Assembly: GCF_012958305.1 (NCBI RefSeq) | Contig: NZ_JABBYO010000014.1 | Span: 98,594-162,593 of the forward strand | Source: Tautonia rosea | GTDB lineage: Bacteria > Planctomycetota > Planctomycetia > Isosphaerales > Isosphaeraceae | Length of the DNA stretch: 64,000 nucleotides | Reading direction: 5' to 3' | Shown here: positions 10,001 to 16,998 of the stretch, in pieces | How the letters are laid out: each line of letters begins with the position of its first letter | Numbering within the stretch: the first letter of the stretch is position 1 | Made by a program: the position numbers and the translations under genes | The notes under the pieces: generated by a model | The model's input: the letters and a program-made list of their open reading frames with translations, nothing else | Database searches by the model: none | Told to the model about the DNA's origin: nothing

Positions 10001-10421
10001 CCTCAAGCGACGCAGACGATCCTGCAGGGGTCTGCCCCGACTCCGGGGCATCTGGCCACGGCATTCCCATCTCAACCCATTGCGTGAGTGCCTCGATTTC
10101 TTGGTCGGACAACCTCCCCTTCGGAGGCATCCTTGGCTCCGAGTCATACCGAACCACCTCGATCAAGAAACTCTCGTCCGGCTTACCTGGCTCGACGGCG
10201 GGGCCGGAATGTCCCCCAACAAGCAACGCCTGCCGGCTCGTCAACGATAGCCCTCCCTCGGGCGTCTCGTCCCCATGACACGAGAGGCAATGCTCAACCA
10301 GCAACGGGCGAATCGTTCTTTCAAAAAAATCGGTTGTCGACCGCTCGTCGTCGAAGGCTTGTGCCTGTTGAAATCCAAGAAGTAGAAGCCAGACACACAC
10401 CCAGTAACTTTTGATCTTCAT
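7068..10421 (-). CDS. PSD1 protein: planctomycete cytochrome c domain + DUF1549 + DUF1553 + extra C-terminal domain (locus 1)
   Basis: 1117 residues with a Sec-type signal peptide (residues 1-22, ending QAQA). A PSCyt1 domain follows with a CxxCH heme motif (HCLSCHGDE, about residue 47) and the MPPKGRLSD loop. PSCyt2/DUF1549 spans about 165-375 and contains a second CxxCH (CARCHDHKYDPI). DUF1553/PSD1 spans about 680-910 (NPLTARVAVNRVWMGYFG, FGTRAEPPSHPELLDWLAS, RSETTVPQQALFFLNHP). About 150 further residues (LPYFSGTAWQGG to LTEVG) form a beta-rich domain shared with the PSD1 protein at the right end of the window but absent from the one at 36838. The extreme C-terminus, LLMSNEFLFVD, is typical. 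Presumably periplasmic and heme-binding, acting with the DUF1501 partner. Confidence 0.93.
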   Translation of the reverse strand: MKIKSYWVCVWLLLLGFQQAQAFDDERSTTDFFERTIRPLLVEHCLSCHGDETPEGGLSLTSRQALLVGGHSGPAVEPGKPDESFLIEVVRYDSEPRMPPKGRLSDQEIEALTQWVEMGMPWPDAPESGQTPAGSSASLEEAVARHWAFQPVRSVTPPEIRNSERARTPIDQFILDRLESEGLTLAPEADRRTLIRRASIHLTGLPPTANEVESFVTDDSADAYDRLVDRLLDSPQFGEHWARKWLDVARYSDTKGYVYAREEASWVHAQSYRDWVIRAINEDLPYDRFLLLQVAADQVADDPSDLAAMGFLTLGRRFLGVKHDIIDDRIDVVTRGMLGMTVACARCHDHKYDPIPTADYYALYGVFRNCAEVVVPAFDDSEAGLKHAAFDDGLQERQEALRDRLNEERAAAADRVRERVTQYLVAQFALSKYPDEAFSQILTDRDLIPASVHRWQETIDRAGRVGDPIFRAWHEFTRLPEKGFSERAAAISRSLSGEWRDEVNSRVAQAFEKPPIDRDDVATRYGMLFQEVIAEWEDRLSEAEAKGTPRPDGLDDPDSEAIRQVLFGPDSPCEVPDESLVNIEFFFPTQTTVELWKLQAEVDRWLLQSAEAPPFATILVDRDRSIEPRVFRRGNSASPGEVVPRRFLQAIAGSDAEPFTEGSGRRELAQAIIDPTNPLTARVAVNRVWMGYFGDGLVRSPGDFGTRAEPPSHPELLDWLASRFMEEGWSQKDLHRQIVRSATFRQSSRGPSDPKVRALALQVDPENRLLWQMPVHRLTFEELRDALLRVSGSLDERMEGAAEPMFSPPYSTRRTVYGKVDRENLPSVLRVFDFANPDLLIPQRSETTVPQQALFFLNHPFLLERARELAGLAEIIEVEDERERVRRLYQRVSQREPSSVEMEASLALVRAAKQGPNEDRSQTSNDWQYGYGRMDEESGRLVDFQSLPYFSGTAWQGGASWPDARLGWLQLTAEGGHPGNDRNHAVVRRWVAPKEMTIRVESILIHDVNQGDGVRGFLIGSRVGLIASAEVQDGRASLGVEALSVQPGDSIDFVVDLKDSLNSNQFLWAPVLTEVGVQEATTWDATIDFSGKGTDRLGPWEQLAQVLLMSNEFLFVD

Positions 10422-10542
10422 TGGACTGGCTTCCGCTCAACAAGACCTGGCCAGGACGATGCGAACGTAGTTCCGTGATCGTACTCATCCAGCCTAGCAA
10501 AAAGACGTTCGTTCAACACACCTGAACCACACCAACTGGGCT

Positions 10543-11370
10543 TCAGGTCCAGCGAATCTGAGATTGTACCGGATGTGTATGCATGTCCGCCCGCCGCTCG
10601 ATCGGCCATTCACGTAACTCGTCCACCAGACCAATCAGACCTTCGACGGCAGCTTCGAAGATGATTTTTCCTTTCTCTGCGGTTGCCTTGGTCGGGTCGC
10701 CGTGAACTCCGGTCTTTGTCCACCGGCCCCAGAAGTCGTTGAATCGCACGAAATAATTCATCGTGCTATCACTACTCACGTACTTGCCCATCCGGTCATT
10801 ATCCTCGACCGCCTTGTCCATTTGCACCCGATCACCCGCCAAATGTAGGTACAGAGAGGTTTCAAACTCATCCGCATGTGCCACCACCTTCGACTCGCGG
10901 ATCTTCTCGAACGCTTCCATCAAGAACCAGAAGTATGTCGTGGCAAAGCAAAGCGACTCCGTCTCCAGCACCGTTTTTCGGGCGATCAGGTCGATCAACG
11001 GCGCGTTCGATCCATGCCCATTCACAATCAAAATTTTCTTGAACCCGTGGTATGCTACGCTCTTCGTAATGTTCAAGCAGAAATTAATAAAAACGTCTGG
11101 TTCAATATGAATCGTTCCTGGAAAATCGATGTGGTGCAGGTTCAATCCATACGAAATCGGTGGCATGACCAGCACCCGGTCTGCTGCCCGTCTCCCGACT
11201 TCCAGGCAAACCGACTCACACAGAAAAAGGTCCACATCCAGAGGTAAATGACTGCCGTGCTGTTCGGTCGATCCGGTGGGCAGTATGATCAGCTTTTCCT
11301 GCCCGATCGCCTCGTTGATCTCCGGCCAGGTCAATCGATTGTAGCGATATTCAGTTGCTGATCGAAACAT
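10543..11370 (-). CDS. Creatininase-family amidohydrolase
   Basis: 275 residues from ATG 11370. This start is preferred over the in-frame ATG 15 nt further upstream because a near-perfect Shine-Dalgarno, GGAGGTGAT, lies just before it. Family landmarks are PTGSTEQHGSHLPLDVD (Glu, His and Asp metal ligands), PPISYGLNLHHIDFPGT, ILIVNGHGSNAP and HADEFETSLYL. Members hydrolyse cyclic or linear amides (creatinine, formamides such as FAPy compounds, mycofactocin precursor) with two divalent metals; the substrate cannot be read from sequence. It is the fifth gene of the minus-strand set starting at 16470 and lies 54 nt after the MFS gene. With the racemase/enolase, deacylase and permease it suggests uptake and breakdown of an amide-containing carbon or nitrogen compound. 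Confidence 0.9.
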   Translation of the reverse strand: MFRSATEYRYNRLTWPEINEAIGQEKLIILPTGSTEQHGSHLPLDVDLFLCESVCLEVGRRAADRVLVMPPISYGLNLHHIDFPGTIHIEPDVFINFCLNITKSVAYHGFKKILIVNGHGSNAPLIDLIARKTVLETESLCFATTYFWFLMEAFEKIRESKVVAHADEFETSLYLHLAGDRVQMDKAVEDNDRMGKYVSSDSTMNYFVRFNDFWGRWTKTGVHGDPTKATAEKGKIIFEAAVEGLIGLVDELREWPIERRADMHTHPVQSQIRWT

Positions 11371-11424
11371 GCCGATCACCTCCATCTTCGAAGAAAAACC
11401 GTGTTTGGACTTCCGTCTGAAGAA

Positions 11425-12756
11425 TCACTCTTCGGAATCAAGCGACTGGGTACAGTCGATCAGGAGCCAGCAAATGCCGCTGCCGAGATACATGGTCGCC
11501 AGCAAAACAAATAAGGGGCCCCAGTCAGTCGTCGCCGTGGGCCCAGACGGCCCGATGGACTCGGTCGTGAACGCGTCAAGGACCAGCCCAAAGATAATTG
11601 GCATGATCACGCCTCCCAACGTTCCGGCCGTGTTGATAATGCTGAAGACCGTTGCGCTGAATCGTCCCCCGAGATCGGTACAGGTTCCCCAGACCGTCGG
11701 CTGACTCCAATCACTAAAGAACTTGGCGATCATCAACACCCAGGCCGCCGCCACACCGCTTGATTGGCCGACGACCAAGGCGAGCATCACACACCCGATC
11801 AGCTTCCCCGAAAAGCCAACCCCGCTCCGCGCCCATCGGCGATTTCCTGTCTGAGCGATCAACCGATCGTTAAGCCATCCGCCAACAATCCCCCCGATCG
11901 CTCCGCCCCAAAGCGGAAGACTAGCCAGCCATCCCGTCTGACTGATGTCGAAGCCTCTTGCGCGGAGAAAGTACGTGCCGATCAAGGCCACGAACACCAC
12001 GTCCGATCCCGCATCGAGAAATTGCTGGAGCACAAAAAACCGCATACTTCGACTCTTTAAGGCCCGCTTCGGTGGCAGAACCACCCGCGCGGTCCCCTTG
12101 CTGACTCGGGGACCCGACTCGATCAACTCACGTTCCGCCTCGTTGACCTTGGGATGCTCCTCAGGAGAATTTCGAAAAAACACGGCGAAAATCACTGCGT
12201 AACCAATCCCGATCCCCCCCATCACCAGTAGCGCCGATTGCCACGACAGGCCCCACCACCCCATCAACACCGTTCCCAGTAAGATGGGAGACAGCGCACC
12301 ACCTCCCCGCCCGAACGTGGTGGCGATCCACCCTTGCAGAACCGTTCGCCTGGCGATCGGAAACCATTGACGCGTCACTTTCGTCAAAGCCGGGTAGCAT
12401 CCCGCCTGAGTCGCCCCGAACAACAAACGCCAGGCTCCCAGCAGCCAGAGCCATCCGGTCTGTCCCAACGCCGCCAGCGAGATTGACCAGCCAATCACGC
12501 TTGCCACGAGGAATCGATGCGGTCCGAACCGATCGACGATCACACCACTGGGAATCTGACCAGCAGCGTAGGTGTAATAAAAAAGGGAAAAGAGAAATCC
12601 CGCCTGGGTATTCGAGAAGCCATACGAATCCTGGAGCTCTGGACCAATGATGTTCCAGGTATATCGATGCAGGTAAAGCAGAAACGACATCCCGCAGGCC
12701 ATGGCGAACACGCCCCAGCGAACATTGGTGGGACGCATCCGATCGTCAACGCTCAT
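11425..12756 (-). CDS. MFS transporter
   Basis: 443 residues from ATG 12756, with GGGAGAG upstream. Starting further upstream would overlap the deacylase gene and add a non-family extension. Twelve hydrophobic segments are visible, with the MFS signature between TM2 and TM3 (GVIVDRFGPHRFLVA) and a central cytoplasmic loop around residues 185-225. The N-terminal pattern YLHRYTWNIIGPELQDSYG and overall layout resemble the anion:cation symporter (hexuronate/phthalate-type) subfamily. It probably imports the substrate of the neighbouring racemase/enolase-type enzyme, deacylase and creatininase-family enzymes. It starts 21 nt after the deacylase stop, consistent with co-transcription. Confidence 0.9.
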   Translation of the reverse strand: MSVDDRMRPTNVRWGVFAMACGMSFLLYLHRYTWNIIGPELQDSYGFSNTQAGFLFSLFYYTYAAGQIPSGVIVDRFGPHRFLVASVIGWSISLAALGQTGWLWLLGAWRLLFGATQAGCYPALTKVTRQWFPIARRTVLQGWIATTFGRGGGALSPILLGTVLMGWWGLSWQSALLVMGGIGIGYAVIFAVFFRNSPEEHPKVNEAERELIESGPRVSKGTARVVLPPKRALKSRSMRFFVLQQFLDAGSDVVFVALIGTYFLRARGFDISQTGWLASLPLWGGAIGGIVGGWLNDRLIAQTGNRRWARSGVGFSGKLIGCVMLALVVGQSSGVAAAWVLMIAKFFSDWSQPTVWGTCTDLGGRFSATVFSIINTAGTLGGVIMPIIFGLVLDAFTTESIGPSGPTATTDWGPLFVLLATMYLGSGICWLLIDCTQSLDSEE

Positions 12757-12776
12757 GAACCGACTCTCCCTTTGAA

Positions 12777-13811
12777 TCACCAGGGTTGCTCGATTCCCAC
12801 GCAGCAAATGAATTGCCCCTGCCGCACCCGAGCCCCCCATGCCTGGCCCACCACAATCCCATCGACCGGCGCCGTTACCGGCCAGGCAGGCTCGTCGATC
12901 CGAGCAAAGTCATGGAGGCGTCCCACCAACTCTCCTCGCTTCACCCGCGCACCACATCGCAAGACTTCTTCATAATGTCCGGCAAAGGGTGCGGGCACAT
13001 AACACTCAAAATCAACAATGGCTGCACATTTCTGTGTTCCAGATGCATGATGATCGATTGGTTCGATCTCCCCCTCCAGCTGTCCGTGACGGATCGCCGC
13101 CGCCAGTACTCCCTGGCGACCAGAGCGTACCCCCTGCGAGAGAACCGCCTCGCCCCATCCCAACTCCGTTCCCACCGTGATCTTTCCCAATCGCTCTGCC
13201 TCACTCGTCAGCAATCCGGGTGTTCGGTTCTGGTAAACCATGATCAACGGAGTCCCAAACCATCGCGCCGTCTCCGCCGTCGCCTTTGCCTGCTCAGGGT
13301 CGTCGATCGGGTGAAAACTCGCACACGGAGCGAAGCGAATTTGCTGACCCCCCGAATGCAGGTCCAGCACAACATGCACATGAGGCCAGATTTGCTCGCG
13401 GACAAACCTAGCAATGCGGTGCGTGATTCCCCCGAGCGGTGCGCCATGTCCAGCCGCATTCACGAAGGCACGGTTGAGGTTCACGCCATCAGCCTCGACA
13501 CTATCCCTCGTCCCCGTCCGAAACGCCTCAGGATTCAGGACCGGGATCAATATGATTCTTCCGTTCACCCGATCCGCTTCGATCTCATGAAGCAACCCCT
13601 TGATTGCCGCAGGCCCCTCGTACTCGTTTCCGTGCGTCGCCCCGAACGCAACCAATCCCCGGCCCACTTCCACGCGAGGACCAACGAACACGGTCAAGGG
13701 AATCAACTGAACTCCCCACATCGTATCGTGTTCCAGGGCCACCCAGTAATCGCGCCTCCCTGGAGATTCGAGATCAACGGCTTCGGGCAAAACGACTGAT
13801 CGAGTGCTCAT
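12777..13811 (-). CDS. Succinylglutamate desuccinylase/aspartoacylase-family (M14) deacylase
   Basis: 344 residues. The zinc-site signature GATHGNEYEGPAA (H-x-x-E), RIILIPVLNPEAFRTGTRD, DGVNLNRAF and VVLDLHSGG (third ligand) place it in the AstE/AspA subgroup of the M14 carboxypeptidase fold. The closest functional precedent is DoeB-type deacetylation of N-acetyl-diaminobutyrate or similar acylated amino acids. The C-terminal part (GEIEPIDHH to WGARVRQGQ) is a barrel-sandwich-like beta domain seen in this subgroup. It is followed 21 nt later by the MFS permease and preceded by the mandelate racemase-type gene, so it likely removes an acyl group from an imported amino-acid derivative. Substrate unknown. 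Confidence 0.88.
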   Translation of the reverse strand: MSTRSVVLPEAVDLESPGRRDYWVALEHDTMWGVQLIPLTVFVGPRVEVGRGLVAFGATHGNEYEGPAAIKGLLHEIEADRVNGRIILIPVLNPEAFRTGTRDSVEADGVNLNRAFVNAAGHGAPLGGITHRIARFVREQIWPHVHVVLDLHSGGQQIRFAPCASFHPIDDPEQAKATAETARWFGTPLIMVYQNRTPGLLTSEAERLGKITVGTELGWGEAVLSQGVRSGRQGVLAAAIRHGQLEGEIEPIDHHASGTQKCAAIVDFECYVPAPFAGHYEEVLRCGARVKRGELVGRLHDFARIDEPAWPVTAPVDGIVVGQAWGARVRQGQFICCVGIEQPW

Positions 13812-13842
13812 GCCAGGACCCTTTTCAAAGAGCTCGGTTCAC

Positions 13843-14976
13843 TCATCGAAACACCTTTCGCGTTGGCGAGAACCGTTTCAATGCGTCGGGGTCCAGCTCA
13901 ATTCCCAACCCTGGCGACCTGGGGATTTCCAGGTGGCCCCGATCGTCAAGTCGAAATGGCTCCACTGTAATCGCATCAAGGTACGCACACGGCGTCAGGT
14001 ATTCGACGTAGCGGGCCACCGGAATCGCCGCTGAGAATTGAAGGTCCGCAGCCAGGCCGACCGCCGTATTCCAGCCGTGAGGTACGACCTGAAGATTATG
14101 CTCACTCGCCATCCATGCGATCCGCCTCGACTCAGTCAGGCCGCCATTCTTCGTGCAGTCGGGTTGGAGAATGTCAACCGCGCGTCGCTCAATCCAGGGC
14201 ATGAACGACTGTCTTCTCGTGAGGACTTCTCCTCCTGCAATCGGTACCGGCGAAACCCGAGTGAGTTGCGCGTATCCTTCAATGTCATCCGGAGGCAAAG
14301 GTTCCTCGAACCAGACGATGGCATAATCCGCCAGCATTTCAGCCGTGTTACGAGCCCAGTTCACCCCGTGCGGCCAGAATTGCTCGCTCCCACCTGCGTC
14401 GACCATCAAATCGACCTCGTCTCCCACCTCCCTCCGAGCCGTCTTCACGAGCAGCTCGTCGAATTTGCGATCCCGACGCCCAAATGGTCGCCAGCCGAGC
14501 TTGATCGCTCGAAACCCTCGTTCCACCACATCGGCCAGTGTCTTGCAAAGGGGCTCGGGTTCGTCAAAAAGAATCGACCCATAAGGCTTAATCGATTGAC
14601 GGTAATCCCCTCCAAGCAGTCGCGAAACCGGCTGACCGCAGATCTTCCCCATCAGGTCCCACAGGGCGAGGTCAATCCCACTGATGGCGTGTTCGACCGA
14701 TCCACCGCGACCTTGCCAGAAGCTCGACTGCCGAAGCGTCTCCGAGACCCGTTCCGGCTCCTCCGCCGAGGCCCCTTTAAGCATCGGCCAGAGCAGTTCA
14801 ATTGCTCCTGAAACCAAGGAGCCCGACGTAAAGCAACTCCCCAGCCCTTCCAGTCCGTCCTCGGTGCGGAGAATGACGAGAGTATGCAAGTTTTCTTGAG
14901 GCTCATGCCCCTGGGGCCAGCCCCCGTCCACCGTCGCCCCAATCAGCGGGCAGACCTCCAGCTCCACAATCGTCAC
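13843..14976 (-). CDS. Mandelate racemase/muconate lactonizing enzyme (enolase superfamily) protein
   Basis: 377 residues from a GTG start at 14976, with GGAG 9 nt upstream. The N-terminal capping domain is followed by a TIM barrel with the enolase-superfamily metal ligands: Asp in LMVDAGGS, Glu in WFEEPLPPDD and Glu in IAGGEVLTRR. A Lys lies in RAIKLGW and a catalytic-type His in QVVPHGWN, which fits the mandelate-racemase subgroup (acid-sugar dehydratases, racemases). EHAISGIDLALWDLMGK is the usual interdomain helix. It lies 31 nt upstream of the M14 deacylase gene in the same direction. A sugar-acid dehydratase is the commonest function, but the deacylase and creatininase neighbours leave an N-acylated amino-acid racemase possible. 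Confidence 0.9.
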   Translation of the reverse strand: MTIVELEVCPLIGATVDGGWPQGHEPQENLHTLVILRTEDGLEGLGSCFTSGSLVSGAIELLWPMLKGASAEEPERVSETLRQSSFWQGRGGSVEHAISGIDLALWDLMGKICGQPVSRLLGGDYRQSIKPYGSILFDEPEPLCKTLADVVERGFRAIKLGWRPFGRRDRKFDELLVKTARREVGDEVDLMVDAGGSEQFWPHGVNWARNTAEMLADYAIVWFEEPLPPDDIEGYAQLTRVSPVPIAGGEVLTRRQSFMPWIERRAVDILQPDCTKNGGLTESRRIAWMASEHNLQVVPHGWNTAVGLAADLQFSAAIPVARYVEYLTPCAYLDAITVEPFRLDDRGHLEIPRSPGLGIELDPDALKRFSPTRKVFR

Positions 14977-14997
14977 GATCGTCTGCTCCTTACGTAA

Positions 14998-16470
14998 TCA
15001 TGCCTTGAATCGCATGGAGTACAATCCAGCATCCTTCAAGACGAATCGCAATCGGATCGGGCGTCCCGCCATTCCCGAGACATCAGACCCATGATTCCAG
15101 TAGACCGAGCGCTCGATCTCATTCCCGATCGTTTCCACTGCGTCATCCAGCGAAAAGCCGGGCAGGGGGTTCCCTTCAGCATCCTGCACCTCGACCCGGA
15201 TGCCTCCGGCCGCCGATGTCTCAAAGTTCAACTCCAGCGTGCCTCCTTCCACTCGAATCGGTTTCGTGATCAACTCCCCGCCGTTGTACCCGGCTCGGAT
15301 ACTGGCAAACCCATCGAGTCGCAAGGCATAGCGCCTTAGGTGTGCGGTCGGCTGCCCATAGTTTTGATTGGCATAGAAGGACATTTCATGAGCACTGGTT
15401 TGCACTACGTTCAAGGCCGGATAATTTGTCCGAGAGACCCAGTTCTCGGGACCAATCCCCGGGATCAGAAATCCTTCCATGAACGTCCGATCGTATACTG
15501 AACCTCCTCTTGTGGTAAGCAAAACAGCATCCGAGCAATCGTTGAAGTAACCAGGGTCGACTCCAATGTCCTCGGCCTGTTCCACCGAGATCACCCGACG
15601 ACCGGGCATGAACCGCGCCGCGATCCCCACATTCAGGTGCGGAGCACGGAAATACGGACTTGTTTGATTTGTATAGAGATGTTCGATCGGCCGATCGTCG
15701 TCGTAGGTCATCAACTCCGCCTCGGTCCAGTTCCGGAAGTCTTCCGAAGTCGTTCGAGCGACCCTTCGGAAGCCATCTTTGAAGACACGGAAGTAGCACA
15801 GATAGCGCCCTTCGTGTTCCGACCAGCAGGGGACGTTTTGGGAATCGAAGGCCCCTTGGGTGATTACCGGCCCGTCACCGGTTCGTTGCCAGCGCAGGCC
15901 GTCGTCCGAGAAAAAGGCCCACAGGCCGGTTCTCCCGGTGCCAGCAAGGGCTTTGTAACGCTCGCCCGCAGGCACCTCGGGCCGCGGATCAATCATCGGA
16001 CAGAAGTTATGCGAAAAGGGGGCCTGATGGGCCAGCACCAGATTGTTTGTGCGTTGTCCTTCATATTCGAACAGACCTAACTCGGGACGGTCCCAGTGTC
16101 GTCCGTCGGTCGATTCCGCGTAACAGGTCACCTCGTTGTCGCTGCCGTCTCTCCCCGATCGGGGTAGCCCCCGATAATAGAGTCGAAAAAGCCCTTGATC
16201 CTGCAACACCGTCGCATACCCGCAGAATGCCCCCTCCCAGGGACGATCAAATGGCAGGGCTACCCCCTCGTCCCGAGGTCGTGCCAATAAAAAGTTAGCG
16301 TCTCCCTCCATCCGATCGACCAGAAATCGATCAACGAACAGCTCTCGACGTGAGCCAAGCTCCAGGACACCGTCCTCCGAATCCTCATCCTTCGCCTCGA
16401 CCCGAAACGGACGAACCACGGGAGCCCAGGCCATTCCTGCGGAGAGTTGAAGCCATTGGCGTCGATTCAT
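14998..16470 (-). CDS. Exported five-bladed beta-propeller protein, glycosidase-like
   Basis: 490 residues from ATG 16470 (GGAG about 9 nt upstream); the upstream extension lacks family features. The N-terminus MNRRQWLQLSAGMAW resembles a Tat or Sec leader. The body (RRELFVDRFLVDR, GYATVLQDQGLFRLYYRG, CYAESTDGRHWDRPELG, AFFSDDGLRW, CYFRVFKDGFRRVARTTSED, GIAARFMPGRR) shows the repeated Asp-containing blade edges of GH32/43/68/130-type propellers or sialidase-like folds, which are common but uncharacterised in planctomycetes. The last ~110 residues form a separate beta domain. It is the first gene of the minus-strand operon and probably acts outside the cytoplasm on the primary polymer or glycoside. 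I cannot assign a substrate. Confidence 0.75.
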   Translation of the reverse strand: MNRRQWLQLSAGMAWAPVVRPFRVEAKDEDSEDGVLELGSRRELFVDRFLVDRMEGDANFLLARPRDEGVALPFDRPWEGAFCGYATVLQDQGLFRLYYRGLPRSGRDGSDNEVTCYAESTDGRHWDRPELGLFEYEGQRTNNLVLAHQAPFSHNFCPMIDPRPEVPAGERYKALAGTGRTGLWAFFSDDGLRWQRTGDGPVITQGAFDSQNVPCWSEHEGRYLCYFRVFKDGFRRVARTTSEDFRNWTEAELMTYDDDRPIEHLYTNQTSPYFRAPHLNVGIAARFMPGRRVISVEQAEDIGVDPGYFNDCSDAVLLTTRGGSVYDRTFMEGFLIPGIGPENWVSRTNYPALNVVQTSAHEMSFYANQNYGQPTAHLRRYALRLDGFASIRAGYNGGELITKPIRVEGGTLELNFETSAAGGIRVEVQDAEGNPLPGFSLDDAVETIGNEIERSVYWNHGSDVSGMAGRPIRLRFVLKDAGLYSMRFKA

Positions 16471-16725
16471 CAGTTGTCGTCTCCGGAATGAACTCAAGGT
16501 GCTCGGAACTGACTCGCGGATCATCAAAGGTTGCCCCTGAGACAAACTCTGGCGCTGAGTCCCTCCGCGACTCAAGGTTCGGCTCTCGATTGCGGGTCAG
16601 AATACGACGCCCGATCCCGCGTCGATAGCCCTCACTCCCCGATGCCAGTTTCCTCGAGACTCAGGCACAAAGCGGTACCGCATCCCCCTCCCAGTCCTAT
16701 CCTGCGTTCTTTTGATTCTCAGAAG

Positions 16726-16768
16726 CCTTGCCAGGAGGCTTCACGCGAGTCTGCGATCCCTGGCAAGG
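16726..16768. repeat. Perfect 10-bp inverted repeat upstream of the NfeD promoter
   Basis: CCTTGCCAGG (16726-16735) and CCTGGCAAGG (16759-16768) are exact reverse complements separated by 23 nt. The right arm ends 11 nt before the -35 element of the promoter at 16780. There is no U-tract on either side, so an operator or activator site, or an RNA hairpin on a longer transcript, is more likely than a terminator. Confidence 0.55.
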
Positions 16769-16779
16769 GAGTTGCAGGT

Positions 16780-16809
16780 TTGACTCCCTCTCGACACGAG
16801 GCCTATAAT
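16780..16809 (+). promoter_or_regulatory. Near-consensus sigma70 promoter for the NfeD-like gene
   Basis: TTGACT at 16780-16785 (5 of 6), an 18-nt spacer and a perfect TATAAT at 16804-16809. Transcription would begin near 16816 and leave a leader of about 180 nt before the ATG at 16999. It is the best promoter match I found in the window. Confidence 0.75.
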
Positions 16810-16998
16810 CACCTCGTTCGTGACGCCTAGGATGAACCCCTGGCATCACGATGATGGATCGTCTTCGCCCTGGCGAGTGACCCGTGTTTCGCTTGCTCGA
16901 CTCGATTGCCGCCCTGCACCTCTTTCTCTTCACTCCGGGCAGGGTTGGATCGCTCGGATGAGTCGATGGAGCCTGAGCATCGGGGGAGTCCGGCGTCT

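Larger units (their letters stand above)
16471..16998. other. Divergent intergenic region with promoter and inverted repeat
   Basis: About 530 bases between the divergent glycosidase-like and NfeD-like genes. It holds a near-consensus plus-strand promoter (16780-16809) and a perfect 10-bp inverted repeat (16726-16768), both listed separately. I see no coding frame that I would trust; an ATG at 16906 is in frame with the NfeD-like gene but lacks family features upstream of 16999. Confidence 0.6.
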
